NCBI RefSeq assembly: GCF_009827325.1 | Contig: NZ_WTYC01000003.1 | Location: 304,904 to 368,903 of the forward strand | Direction: 5' to 3' | DNA length: 64,000 bases | From: Qipengyuania vulgaris | GTDB lineage: Bacteria; Pseudomonadota; Alphaproteobacteria; Sphingomonadales; Sphingomonadaceae | In this document: one piece after another, positions 26,550 through 42,653 of the stretch | How positions within the stretch are numbered: the stretch's first letter is position 1 | How the letters are laid out: each line of letters starts with the position of its first letter | Notes under the pieces: model-generated | The model's input: the letters and a program-made list of their open reading frames with translations, nothing else | Databases searched by the model: none | Told to the model about the DNA's origin: nothing | Translations under genes and position numbers: made by a program

Positions 26550-27146
26550 ACGAGGCCGCCCGAAGGATGCCCGAACACGAACACCGAACCTGAACCCGGC
26601 TTAGTCTCATGTGCGACCTGGGCAGCGGGTGCGACGGGGAGGGTTCGCCTGTGAAAAGCATGAGCCCCTGCCGCTCTCCCGCGCGGGCGAAGAAGGTCCC
26701 GCGACCTGTATCGTGCTGCCGGCCGCATCCGGGCGAAGGAGAGAAGGTGTCCTGGGGCCTGGAAGAGGTCATTCGCTCCCGACCTGGACGCCCGCGCCTT
26801 TCGACCGGCCGCGCCGCCCATACAGGCACCGCCGTCGCGGGCCCTCCGGGCAAGGAAGGGGGGTACCAGCTTCGCGCCCTCCCGATCCGCTGCCACACCT
26901 AACCAAATAGGTGACAAAGTCAAGAATTTAGCGGAGAAATAGGTTTTGCATAGGGCGGTGCCTACTGAGACTGGCGGCAGTCAGTTTCGGTCATTCCCGG
27001 TGGAATGGCTGGTGCAGCTCTACGTCCGATTTGGGGTGGAAACCTGCCAGAACCTGAAGATGGATTTTAGTAGCGAAAAGGTAAAGAAATGACGGCTATG
27101 GTGCATATCGATCTTGTTGGGGCATAATTTGTGGACGATCGTAAGA

Positions 27147-27455
27147 ATGCTTATCTCGCTTGCGCCGTTAGCTTTGCTTGCACAAGTGGCGGCACCTGGA
27201 CCCGAGAATTGGGCCTATTTGACGTGCATGACGTCACGTGCAGCAGAGGTCGCACAGGAAAGACTGCCTGAAGCAGAGTTCAAGCAACGCCTTCAAAGCT
27301 TTTGCCAGAACGAGAGATCGACACTTCGAAATGTAATTGTGCGCCAGCAGATTGCAGATGGACGGACACGCGAGCAGGCCAACTCCGACGCCAATGTGTT
27401 CTTCGCAGAGATAATGGAGCAGATGCTTAGTCTGCGACCAGTCGCGCCTAGGTAG
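27147..27455 (+). CDS. small exported protein of unknown function
   Basis: A 102-residue protein beginning with a hydrophobic signal-like segment (MLISLAPLALLAQVAAPGP) followed by a helical, charged domain with two cysteines (YLTCMTS and SFCQNER, about 33 residues apart), then QQIADGRTREQANSDANVFF. I do not recognise the family. The ATG at 27147 puts the signal segment at the very N-terminus, but there is no strong ribosome-binding site. The surrounding DNA is visibly poorer in GC than the rest of the window, which suggests acquired or little-constrained sequence. Confidence 0.5.
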   Translation: MLISLAPLALLAQVAAPGPENWAYLTCMTSRAAEVAQERLPEAEFKQRLQSFCQNERSTLRNVIVRQQIADGRTREQANSDANVFFAEIMEQMLSLRPVAPR

Positions 27456-27680
27456 AGAATTAGTCTTAGTAAGAGAACAAGGGACGAGTGTGACGCTTAC
27501 ACGTTGTCCGTAATGGCGTCGGAAGCGGAAAGGCCGCCTAATCGCTGAAGCTCGCTTTTTCCAAAGGTGTGAATTCGCACCTTGAAAAATCTCTCGGTTA
27601 ATTTTCAGTATTTTAACCGGTTGGAAAGTCCGAAGAACAATTAAGGCTCGTATCAGACGTCTTGTTGTACGGTGCCAATA

Positions 27681-27995
27681 ATGTCCCACGTTCAATCGAG
27701 AAAACTTCAGTTTCGAATAATGAGGATATTGGCGCTGGTGCTGGCCTTTGTCGGACCCTTGACGGCATCGGTGGTCTATTCGAAGTTTTTTCGGGAAGAC
27801 GGCTTGGTAACTGAAATTCGCCAACTGGTTTTCGTGAGCATGGCGAGCCTGACGGTCATTGGCGGTGCGCTGCTGCTCAATTGGCCATTCGATCAGTGGC
27901 CGCGAATTGCCAGGCGCGGAGCGTTCGCAATACTTGCGCTGGCCATGGTTTTTGCCTTTTTGTTCATGACGATATTTGTCATGATCTATCTCTGA
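27681..27995 (+). CDS. small three-helix membrane protein of unknown function
   Basis: A 104-residue protein with three predicted membrane helices (ILALVLAFVGPLTASVVY, LVFVSMASLTVIGGALLL, AFAILALAMVFAFLFMTIFV). I do not recognise a family. Start uncertain: ATG 27681 or ATG 27720, neither with a good ribosome-binding site. It lies in the same lower-GC pocket as the preceding gene, convergent with rplL, from whose end it is separated by 113 bases holding the rplL terminator. Confidence 0.5.
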   Translation: MSHVQSRKLQFRIMRILALVLAFVGPLTASVVYSKFFREDGLVTEIRQLVFVSMASLTVIGGALLLNWPFDQWPRIARRGAFAILALAMVFAFLFMTIFVMIYL

Positions 27996-28036
27996 GTTGG
28001 GTGTCAGCGCGCTCTCGGAGGACCGCACTTGGCACC

Positions 28037-28065
28037 AAAAAGGGCGGCGCCTTGCGGCACCGCCC
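28037..28065 (-). terminator. terminator of the rplJ-rplL operon
   Basis: In the minus-strand RNA GGGCGGUGCC pairs with GGCGCCGCCC around GCAA, with one U-G wobble, followed by UUUUU. It starts 43 bases after the rplL stop. Confidence 0.88.
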
Positions 28066-28108
28066 TTCGGTGATCTCGCGGAACGAGATCGAAGCGTAAG
28101 CCTGTGGC

Positions 28109-28483
28109 TTACTTGAGCTCGACGGTACCGCCGGCTGCTTCGATCTTGCCCTTGATTTCTTCGGCTTCAGCCTTGTTGACGCCTTCCTTGACGGCCTTGG
28201 GCGCGCCTTCGACGAGAGCCTTGGCTTCAGTGAGGCCCAGGCCGGTGATGGCTCGGACTTCCTTGATGACCTGGATCTTCTTGCCACCGTCGCCGGTGAG
28301 AATGACGTCGAATTCGTCCTTCTCTTCAGCGGCTTCAGCGGCGCCGCCAGCGGCGGGTCCAGCTACGGCAACAGCAGCGGCGGCGCTTACGCCCCACTCT
28401 TCTTCAAGTGCCTTGGCAAGCTCAGCGGCTTCCATAACAGTCAGCTTCGACAGTTCTTCAACAAGCTTGGCGATATCGGCCAT
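28109..28483 (-). CDS. rplL: 50S ribosomal protein L7/L12
   Basis: A 124-residue acidic stalk protein that recruits translation factors to the ribosome. N-terminal dimer domain [19 protein letters not shown], an Ala-rich hinge ([19 protein letters not shown]), and the C-terminal factor-binding domain with [21 protein letters not shown] and [13 protein letters not shown]. Standard length. GGAGU precedes the ATG by seven bases. It follows rplJ after 77 bases. The stalk pair is not followed by rpoB; that gene lies on the other strand, three kilobases away. Confidence 0.98.
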   Translation of the reverse strand: MADIAKLVEELSKLTVMEAAELAKALEEEWGVSAAAAVAVAGPAAGGAAEAAEEKDEFDVILTGDGGKKIQVIKEVRAITGLGLTEAKALVEGAPKAVKEGVNKAEAEEIKGKIEAAGGTVELK

Positions 28484-28560
28484 GATGTTTCACTCCAAAT
28501 AAAAGGCCGGGGCGGTTGATTGGTTTGCCCCGATAAAAAGTCGCGTTTGCGAGAGGTCTC

Positions 28561-29076
28561 TTACGCCGCTTCCTTGGCGCCATAGGCACCAACGACACGA
28601 GCGAGCATCGAAACGGGTTCCTTGATCGTGCGGACAACCTTGGTTGCCGGCGCGTTGAGGAGGCCCACGATCGTGCCACGAAGTTCGTCGAGGCTGGGCA
28701 TCGAGGCCAGCGACCTCACACCTGCTTCGTCGAGCTTCTGCGCGCCCATCGATCCGCCGACGATTTCAATCTTGTCGGTGGTCTTGGCAAACTCCACCAC
28801 GGCTTTCGCCGCAGCGACCGGATCTTCGGAATAACCGAGGGCGGTCGGACCGGTCAGGAACTCGTCGAGTCCTGCATAGTCGGTGTCCTTGAGGGCGAGC
28901 TTGGCGAGACTGTTCTTCGCAACCTGGTAGGCTGCACCAGCTTCACGCATCTTGTTACGCAATTCGGTCGACTGGGCGACCGTAAGGCCCAGGTTGCGGG
29001 TCACGACGACCACGCCAGCCTGGTTGAAGACATCGCTGAGCTGGGCAACTGCGTCGGTCTTTTGCGAACGATCCAT
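28561..29076 (-). CDS. rplJ: 50S ribosomal protein L10
   Basis: A 171-residue protein that anchors L7/L12 dimers to 23S rRNA. Family motifs seen: MDRSQKTDAVAQLSDVF, VVVVTRNLGLTVAQSTELR, NSLAKLALKDTDYAGL and LTGPTALGYSEDPVAAAK. Start chosen at 29076, preceded by AAGGAG at a good distance; a GTG- or ATG-type start five codons upstream lacks one. rplK and rplA, its usual upstream partners, are not adjacent. Confidence 0.97.
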   Translation of the reverse strand: MDRSQKTDAVAQLSDVFNQAGVVVVTRNLGLTVAQSTELRNKMREAGAAYQVAKNSLAKLALKDTDYAGLDEFLTGPTALGYSEDPVAAAKAVVEFAKTTDKIEIVGGSMGAQKLDEAGVRSLASMPSLDELRGTIVGLLNAPATKVVRTIKEPVSMLARVVGAYGAKEAA

Positions 29077-29307
29077 GCCATACTCCTTCACTATGGCCGC
29101 ACGGAATGACTTCCAGGCGACCGGCTACGTTTGTCCATGCTGCAAGAGGCAACACAGGCGAGTCCGTTGATGGGGAAGGAGGTGCGCCAGCTGGCGCGAA
29201 ACGGCGGATGTTGGCCCGCCGGAAATCTCTGTCCCCGTCTAGGCTGGAAATTAAGACCGGCAAATCCCGGTCACCAACTGTCTCGGACGGATGCAAGGGC
29301 GAAAATC
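29077..29307 (-). other. leader region of rplJ
   Basis: About 230 bases without a gene on the minus strand upstream of rplJ. L10 operons often carry an L10-binding leader here. The stretch GACCGGGAUUUGCCGGUC (29255-29275 area) and GGCGCCAGCUGGCGC-like self-complementary segments could form stems, but I cannot confirm an L10 leader by eye. Confidence 0.3.
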
Positions 29308-29335
29308 GAAAAGACCCGCCATTGCGTGGCGGGCC
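29308..29335 (-). terminator. terminator after the small lipoprotein gene
   Basis: CCCGCCA pairs with TGGCGGG (29315-29333) around five bases; in the minus direction it is followed by UCUUUUCGAUUUU. It separates the lipoprotein gene from rplJ. Confidence 0.7.
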
Positions 29336-29385
29336 TTTAGCGATTTCGGCGCTCCGGTCAAGCCGAAGCGTGATGGGTACTGCCT

Positions 29386-29670
29386 TTATTCGGCAGGATA
29401 GGCGGGATCGACCGGATCGTCGGCCATCGACTCTTCTCCTGCTATAGGCTCGGCGGCAGGTTCATTGGCGGCTTCCGGGTCCGGTTCCATGTCGGATTGC
29501 AGCAGGCCGTCCTCGCCGGGCTCATATTCGGGGCCGCCTTCCGGGCCGGGATCGGCTGAAGTCACGTCGCTGCCCAGATCGGCGGTGTCGCCGCCGTCGA
29601 TGGGTTCGCCGCAGGCGGCGAGGCCGAAGACAAGGGCAAGCGGGAGGGTGGCGGTTAGGGTGCGTTTCAT
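29386..29670 (-). CDS. small acidic lipoprotein of unknown function
   Basis: A 94-residue predicted lipoprotein: signal MKRTLTATLPLALVFGLAAC with lipobox LAAC. The mature part is almost wholly Asp, Glu, Pro, Gly and Ala (DPGPEGGPEYEPGEDG), so it is probably disordered. No family recognised. It has a consensus EcfG-type promoter at 29702-29726 and its own terminator, so it forms a single-gene unit. A likely general-stress protein, inferred from the promoter. Confidence 0.65.
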   Translation of the reverse strand: MKRTLTATLPLALVFGLAACGEPIDGGDTADLGSDVTSADPGPEGGPEYEPGEDGLLQSDMEPDPEAANEPAAEPIAGEESMADDPVDPAYPAE

Positions 29671-29701
29671 GGCGGGGTTCTCCTCGTTGTCTTATCCCAC
29701 C

Positions 29702-29726
29702 AACGGAGCCCGGCAATCACCGTTCC
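29702..29726 (-). promoter_or_regulatory. EcfG-type general-stress promoter
   Basis: On the minus strand GGAAC, 16 bases, CGTT: an exact match to the alphaproteobacterial EcfG sigma-factor consensus, located 31 bases before the start codon of the small lipoprotein gene. Confidence 0.65.
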
Positions 29727-29770
29727 GGCAGGACTATCGACCCCGGGTTTCTGGAGCAGGAGCACAAATG

Positions 29771-29797
29771 GAAAAGGCCCGGTCCGAAGACCGGGCC
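29771..29797 (-). terminator. terminator after the second small lipoprotein gene
   Basis: Minus-strand GGCCCGGUC-UUCG-GACCGGGCC, nine perfect pairs with a UUCG tetraloop, followed by UUUUCC. It lies 39 bases after the stop at 29836. Confidence 0.92.
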
Positions 29798-29835
29798 TCC
29801 CGTAATTCCGTGCTGCTTACGCAGACTGGCGGAAA

Positions 29836-30072
29836 TTATTCGGCTGCCGGAGCTTCTTCGGCGACCGGAGCTTCTTCAGCCATCGGATCGACTGCGGTTT
29901 CGTCGGTCATGGTGTCTTCGGTGGTCATGGTGTCTTCGACCATCGGTTCTTCCATCGGAGCCGGTTCGACAACGGTGGTTTCTTCTACCGGTGCTTCTTC
30001 GGTTGCGGTTTCGCCGCAGGCGGCGAGGGTCAGCGCAACGGGAAGGGCGGCGAAAAGAGCGATCTTCTTCAT
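29836..30072 (-). CDS. small Glu/Thr-rich lipoprotein of unknown function
   Basis: A 78-residue predicted lipoprotein: signal MKKIALFAALPVALTLAAC, lipobox LAAC. The mature chain is repetitive and acidic (EEAPVEETTVVEPAPMEEPM, then TTEDTMTDETAVDP), probably disordered and surface- or periplasm-exposed. Similar in design to the neighbouring lipoprotein at 29386, suggesting a common type. The start at 30072 begins the signal peptide; the open frame reaches 13 codons further. It is followed by a strong terminator. Confidence 0.65.
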   Translation of the reverse strand: MKKIALFAALPVALTLAACGETATEEAPVEETTVVEPAPMEEPMVEDTMTTEDTMTDETAVDPMAEEAPVAEEAPAAE

Positions 30073-30177
30073 GGGTGTTCTATTCCTATGCGCCATGATC
30101 GGCGCGGTCACAAAATAGCCACATTGTGCCGAGTCGAAAATAGGGAAAATGCATCGAGCCCGCTGCCCGGTGCTTTT

Positions 30178-30414
30178 TTATCGGTTTTCGCCTTGATCAT
30201 AGGCGAGCAGGTCGCCGGGCTGGCATTCCAGTTCGCGGCAAATCGCCTCCAGGGTGGAGAAGCGGATTGCCTTGGCCTTGCCGGTCTTGAGGATCGAAAG
30301 GTTGGCGAGGGTCAGGCCCACCCGCTCGGCCAGTTCGGTGAGCGTCATGCGGCGTGAGTGGAGGAGATCGTCGAGCCGAACCACGATATTGGTTCCTTCT
30401 TCTGCAGGCATCAC
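30178..30414 (-). CDS. Cro/C1-type (XRE) helix-turn-helix regulator
   Basis: A 78-residue, one-domain DNA-binding protein of the small YozG-like HTH type: VVRLDDLLHSRRMTLTELAERVGLTLANLSILKTGKAKAIRFSTLEAICRELECQPGDLL (fragment given by its parts, helix-turn-helix around residues 24-48). Its ATGATG start overlaps the DUF2975 stop, so the two are co-translated. This pairing of a short XRE repressor with a DUF2975 membrane protein recurs in bacteria; the regulator probably controls its own operon through the palindromes at 31126-31176. Confidence 0.88.
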   Translation of the reverse strand: MMPAEEGTNIVVRLDDLLHSRRMTLTELAERVGLTLANLSILKTGKAKAIRFSTLEAICRELECQPGDLLAYDQGENR

Positions 30415-30950
30415 ACGGTTCCTTCGAGATCGTCGCGCATCGCGGCGCCGTGGCGGAATACACGGGCAAGGATGAAGAGGACGACCACTAGCACGACACC
30501 GCTAAGGTCGAGGCCTGCGTCGACGGTTATGCCGTCCTGTTCTTCGAAATTCTTGGCGATGTAGAGCGCGGCACCTGCGGCCGGGATCGCAAGCAGCTGT
30601 GCTGCAAGAGCGAGCCAGCCCATCAGGGTAAGGCGCTCGGCATTTGCGGGTACGAAGGGATCGCCTTCACCAACCGTGTCGATAATCTTGCGCAGGAGGC
30701 GCAGGAACCAGAGGGCTCCGGCCAGGAAGAGGATCCCGAAGACCATTATTCCGAGCACGGCGCCAAGAGGGAAAACGAGGTCGGGATTGGCATATTCGAT
30801 GCGCGCTTCGGCGGTAATCTTGTCGCGGAGGAAGAATACGAGCGGCAGGCCGATGATCAGGACGACCGCTGCGAAACCAAGGATCGCCTGCATAACGACG
30901 ATAATGAGGCGGCCTGCGAGGAGCAGCGGGTCATTTGGGCGGGTTGTCAT
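30411..30950 (-). CDS. DUF2975 membrane protein
   Basis: A 179-residue protein with four predicted membrane helices (IIVVMQAILGFAAVVLIIGLP, AVLGIMVFGILFLAGALWFL, LMGWLALAAQLLAIPAAGAAL, LSGVVLVVVLFILARVF). The motif LRKIIDTVGEGDPFVPANAERLTLMGWL is the hallmark of DUF2975. Function is not known for the family. It is encoded between the 42-residue peptide and the XRE regulator in one operon. Confidence 0.88.
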   Translation of the reverse strand: MTTRPNDPLLLAGRLIIVVMQAILGFAAVVLIIGLPLVFFLRDKITAEARIEYANPDLVFPLGAVLGIMVFGILFLAGALWFLRLLRKIIDTVGEGDPFVPANAERLTLMGWLALAAQLLAIPAAGAALYIAKNFEEQDGITVDAGLDLSGVVLVVVLFILARVFRHGAAMRDDLEGTV

Positions 30951-30973
30951 ATGGCTTCTCCGTAAGCGCGGTG

Positions 30974-31102
30974 TCAGGCGAGCGTCGGCGCGTCGATGAC
31001 GGCCACCTGGGCCTGCGGGACACTGGTGACGGCCTGCAGCGAGACGATAGTGATAAGGGCAGCAGCGAAAGCGGCGGTGAGATGTGTGGTGATACGAGGC
31101 AT
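30974..31102 (-). CDS. 42-residue exported or membrane peptide at the head of the XRE/DUF2975 operon
   Basis: Reads MPRITTHLTAAFAAALITIV followed by SLQAVTSVPQAQVAVIDAPTLA and a TGA stop. AAGGAG lies eight bases before the ATG, a strong sign that it is translated. The N-terminal half is a hydrophobic helix with a possible signal peptidase site near VPQAQ. It starts the operon, 23 bases before the DUF2975 gene. Function unknown. Confidence 0.6.
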   Translation of the reverse strand: MPRITTHLTAAFAAALITIVSLQAVTSVPQAQVAVIDAPTLA

Positions 31103-31125
31103 TTATCGAACTCCTTGATGGTCAG

Positions 31126-31176
31126 TATTGATAATCAATAATTCGAGTAATCCTTATTGTCAATCAATAATATTGA
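31126..31176 (-). promoter_or_regulatory. promoter and twin operators of the XRE/DUF2975 operon
   Basis: Minus-strand TTGACA (31158-31163), a 17-base spacer, and TATTGA (31135-31140) form a plausible promoter. Two palindromes flank it: TATTGATAATCAATA (31126-31140), covering the -10, and TCAATAATATTGA (31164-31176), just upstream of the -35. They share CAAT/ATTG half-sites, as expected for a dimeric XRE repressor. Confidence 0.5.
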
Positions 31177-31510
31177 AAAACGATATTGCGTTTATCGAGC
31201 TTCGAGATTCCCGGAAATTCGCCCTCGCAGGGCCGATCTGTCGTTTGACAAAGGTCGGCACGCTTCCTACATGCCCCATCGACCGCACGCTTCGAGCGAG
31301 TCCGATTCATGCGCGGGAATCGGACACAGGATGGAAGCGGCGTTTCCATATCGCGACGCTTTTCATGAGCTGCAGCTGCCGCCGCTATTGGTGTGCATTC
31401 GCTGCAGCCTTTTTGCGTCTCGCGATTTGGCTCTCACGCGCATGAGACAAGAAATTCGAGCTCCTGTCCGCGCGGGAGCCCAGGCACATATCAAGAGGTA
31501 ACTACCCCTT
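31177..31510 (+). other. upstream region and leader of rpoB
   Basis: No convincing gene. Open frames here (for example 31157-31501 plus) lack ribosome-binding sites and family features. It contains a candidate promoter at 31245-31273 and a leader of about 230 bases. The rpoB ribosome-binding site is AAGAGG near 31494. Confidence 0.5.
31245..31273 (+). promoter_or_regulatory. candidate rpoBC promoter
   Basis: TTGACA (31245-31250), 17 bases, TACATG (31268-31273). The -35 is perfect and the -10 weak. It is the best sigma-70-type match between the divergent operon and rpoB. Confidence 0.4.
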
Positions 31511-35692
<4,182 letters not shown>

Positions 35693-35753
35693 GGGGGCTA
35701 ACCACCCCCTCCGCTTTCCGCCCTTTAGAATTACCCCGATAGGGAATTAAGTC

Positions 35754-40082
<4,329 letters not shown>

Positions 40083-40101
40083 GTCTTACTTCGATTTTAA
40101 C

Positions 40102-40138
40102 AAAAAAGCCCCGCCGGAGCGATCCGGCGGGGCTTTTT
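40102..40138 (+). terminator. terminator of the rpoBC operon
   Basis: GCCCCGCCGG pairs with CCGGCGGGGC around AGCGAT and is followed by TTTTT; A-tracts on the left side make it potentially bidirectional. It starts 19 bases after the rpoC stop. Confidence 0.93.
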
Positions 40139-40265
40139 CGTGATGGCGCCGGTGAGACTGAGTTGGAAGGCTCCACTTGCGCTTGACCGGACGTATGCGA
40201 GGTTGCACCATCTGACGTGCAGACGGGGGTCCGGGCTGTGGGGCGCTCGCTACCGGGGGAATATC

Positions 40266-42653
40266 GTGTCGCGATCCGAGTACGTGACCGAAGGCCAGGA
40301 GGATGGGAAAGGCGTGAAGAGCGCCGACCGCTTGCGGCACCTGGTGCTCCATCGCCGTCTGAAGAATTTCAGTTCTGGGGCGATGACATCCTTGCTGCCG
40401 GCGCTCGGTTCGATTTTCCTTCTTTTGTGGACGTTCTGGAACGATGCGCCCCGAATGGTGATCCTTGTTTGGGCGACTGTGCAGGTATTCCAACTCGGCG
40501 TTTTCGTTATCATGGATCGCAGCCTTCACCTGGATAGCGCGCCATACGAGCAGATGCGCAGGCAGTGGCGGCGGATACTGCTTCTCCAGATGTTCGGGAG
40601 CACGATTTGGTGCGTGATCTTTCCATATCTGGCGATCTACGCCGTCGGCCTGGAAATCGCTGTGCTCGGCGTCGTAGGCACGGCTATCCTCTGCGGTACG
40701 CTGCTCGTGCACCGTACTGCGCCGCAGGCGGCCATCTTCCATACCCTGACAATATCCTCTGCCCTCATCGCCTCGGCATTCCTGATAGCCTCCTGGAGTT
40801 CCTGGCCAACCATCGCGCTGATACTGACATTTGCCGTCGCTCTGCTCGGTGCGACCAAGGCGCAGGAAGTCTACTTTCACGCCGCAGCCAAGGCCGAAAT
40901 CGAACGACGCGAGAGCGCCAATGTCGTCCGGATGCTGCTCAACGACTATGAGGAGCAGTCTTCGGAATGTCTGTGGACGGCAGGGCCTCGCGGAAACATG
41001 CGGGACGTTAGCGAGCGCCTCGCGAAGGCGCTCGATCGGGAGAGGAGAACGCTAGAAGGCTCTTCCTTCCTCGAGATGTTCGTGCCGGGACCGGAGCGCG
41101 ATTCCCTGGCCGCACATCTGGGCGAGCGTGTTCCCTTCCGCGACCGGCTCGTCCGCCTTCGGCTGAACGGCGAGATGCGGTATTGGAAACTGTCAGCGCG
41201 CCCGCGGGAAGACGGCAGCATGAGCGGCGTGGCGCGCGATGTAACGGCAGATCGCCTGATCGAAGAGCGGGTCGCCTTCATGGCGCATTATGACAATCTC
41301 ACTGGTCTCGCCAATCGCTATCTCTTCAACGAACGACTGCGCAGCCTGACGGGAGAGCAGCATTCGAAGGGCTCGAACATTGCGTTGTTCTATCTCGATC
41401 TCGACGATTTCAAGGCGGTCAACGATACTCGCGGCCATCTTGTCGGCGACCGGCTCCTGCGTGAAGTCGGCACACGGCTGGAACAGGAAGTGCGCAGCGA
41501 AGACCTTGTGGCAAGGCTGGGAGGCGACGAATTTGCGGTTCTGATCGAAACGCGCGCCGGAGACGGACTGCTGATCGAACGTGCCCACCGGTTCCTCTCC
41601 GTCGTCCGCGCGCCCTACGAGATCGAGGGCCATACCTACCGTGTGTCGACGAGCGTGGGCGTGGCGAGATGCTCCGATGGGGATTGCGATGCGGAAGAAT
41701 TGATGCGCCGCGCGGACCTTGCGCTTTATGCCGCAAAGGAAAAGGGGCGCGACAATCTCGCCATGTTTGAACCTTCGCTGGACCGGATCGCCCGCCAGCG
41801 AAGGGAAATCGAGAACGACCTCCGCGACGCTCTCGCGCGGGGGCAGATGCGTATGCATTACCAGTCGATTATCGATCTGGATACCGGTCGCACAACCGGC
41901 TTCGAGGCACTTCTGCGCTGGTACCACCCGCACCGCGGCGTGATCGAGCCGGGCGATTTTCTGTCTGTGGCAGAAGACACCGGGTTGATTGTGCAACTGG
42001 GCGAATGGGTCATTCGCCAATCGCTCGCAGATGCGGTCGCGATGCCGGGCGACTTCCGCATCGCAATCAACCTTTCCCCCACGCAGGTGAAAAATCCCAA
42101 TCTTGTCGCCACTGTGGCGCAGGCGATCCACGCAACCAATATCGAGCCTGAGCGCGTAGAACTCGAAATCACAGAGCATGTTCTGATGGATCAGGATGAA
42201 GTAGGGCACAGTACCTTGATGCGCCTGCGCGAATTGGGTGTTCGCATTGCTCTCGATGATTTCGGAACCGGCTATTCCTCGCTCGGATATTTGCGCCGCT
42301 TTCCCTTCGACCGGATCAAGATCGATCGGGGTTTCATCGCCGATGTAGCCAGCGACCTTGGCAGCCAGGCGATCGTCTCGACCATAACGCGACTTGCCGA
42401 TGCTCTCGGCATGGATACGACCGCAGAAGGTATCGAGGATCGCGCGCAGCTCGACTTGTTGCGCAAATTGGGCGTACAGGAAGCGCAAGGCTTTCTCATT
42501 TCCCAACCGGTGCTGCCCGAAGAAATCGGCCCTCCCGGAGAGGAGTGCGGGATAGAGTTGCACGCTCCCGATCCCGAGCTCGGCCCGGAATTCTTGAGCT
42601 ATCGCAAAAAGCGCGCTGAAGTCGCTGCCCGGCGGGCGGGCGGGGCAGCATGA
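40266..42653 (+). CDS. membrane-bound diguanylate cyclase/phosphodiesterase (PAS-GGDEF-EAL)
   Basis: A 795-residue c-di-GMP enzyme. N-terminal membrane region of about six helices (to residue 200), a coiled segment, a PAS-like domain (to about 340), then GGDEF (RLGGDEFAVL) and EAL (GFEALLRW). Both sites look intact: the RxxD inhibitory site (RSED) lies five residues before GGDEF, and the EAL metal residues are present (INLSPTQV, EITEHVL, DDFGTGYSSL, KIDRGF, TAEGIE). It may therefore both make and break c-di-GMP. I chose GTG 40266 because GGGGGA precedes it; upstream starts at 40140-40143 would sit inside the rpoC terminator. The next gene overlaps by 4 bases. Confidence 0.85.
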   Translation: MSRSEYVTEGQEDGKGVKSADRLRHLVLHRRLKNFSSGAMTSLLPALGSIFLLLWTFWNDAPRMVILVWATVQVFQLGVFVIMDRSLHLDSAPYEQMRRQWRRILLLQMFGSTIWCVIFPYLAIYAVGLEIAVLGVVGTAILCGTLLVHRTAPQAAIFHTLTISSALIASAFLIASWSSWPTIALILTFAVALLGATKAQEVYFHAAAKAEIERRESANVVRMLLNDYEEQSSECLWTAGPRGNMRDVSERLAKALDRERRTLEGSSFLEMFVPGPERDSLAAHLGERVPFRDRLVRLRLNGEMRYWKLSARPREDGSMSGVARDVTADRLIEERVAFMAHYDNLTGLANRYLFNERLRSLTGEQHSKGSNIALFYLDLDDFKAVNDTRGHLVGDRLLREVGTRLEQEVRSEDLVARLGGDEFAVLIETRAGDGLLIERAHRFLSVVRAPYEIEGHTYRVSTSVGVARCSDGDCDAEELMRRADLALYAAKEKGRDNLAMFEPSLDRIARQRREIENDLRDALARGQMRMHYQSIIDLDTGRTTGFEALLRWYHPHRGVIEPGDFLSVAEDTGLIVQLGEWVIRQSLADAVAMPGDFRIAINLSPTQVKNPNLVATVAQAIHATNIEPERVELEITEHVLMDQDEVGHSTLMRLRELGVRIALDDFGTGYSSLGYLRRFPFDRIKIDRGFIADVASDLGSQAIVSTITRLADALGMDTTAEGIEDRAQLDLLRKLGVQEAQGFLISQPVLPEEIGPPGEECGIELHAPDPELGPEFLSYRKKRAEVAARRAGGAA

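Larger units (their letters stand above)
26194..27146. other. 950-base stretch without a convincing gene
   Basis: It carries REP-like hairpin repeats at 26274-26533 and a 20-base palindrome at 26530-26549. The part 26600-26900 has open frames on both strands (for example 26468-26923 minus) rich in Arg, Pro and Gly with no ribosome-binding sites, which look like GC-driven artefacts. From 26920 on the DNA turns AT-richer. No tRNA or known RNA was recognised. Confidence 0.6.

Noticed and set aside
26468..26923. 151-residue minus-strand frame in the repeat region
   Set aside because: Low-complexity Arg/Gly/Ala sequence that runs through the REP-like units, so it is a by-product of repeats and GC content.
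27234..28028. 264-residue minus-strand frame
   Set aside because: No ribosome-binding site or domain; overlaps two plus-strand genes with better signal and membrane features.
31157..31501. 114-residue frame before rpoB
   Set aside because: Starts inside the promoter/operator region of the divergent operon, lacks a ribosome-binding site, and has no family features.
40140..40265. Upstream start for the GGDEF-EAL protein
   Set aside because: Those codons begin two bases after the rpoC terminator, so the transcript would hardly contain a leader. The extra residues look unlike a signal or membrane segment.
40266..42653. The GGDEF-EAL protein as LapD
   Set aside because: LapD has two membrane helices around a periplasmic domain, HAMP, and degenerate GGDEF/EAL. 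This protein has several helices, a PAS-like domain and intact motifs.
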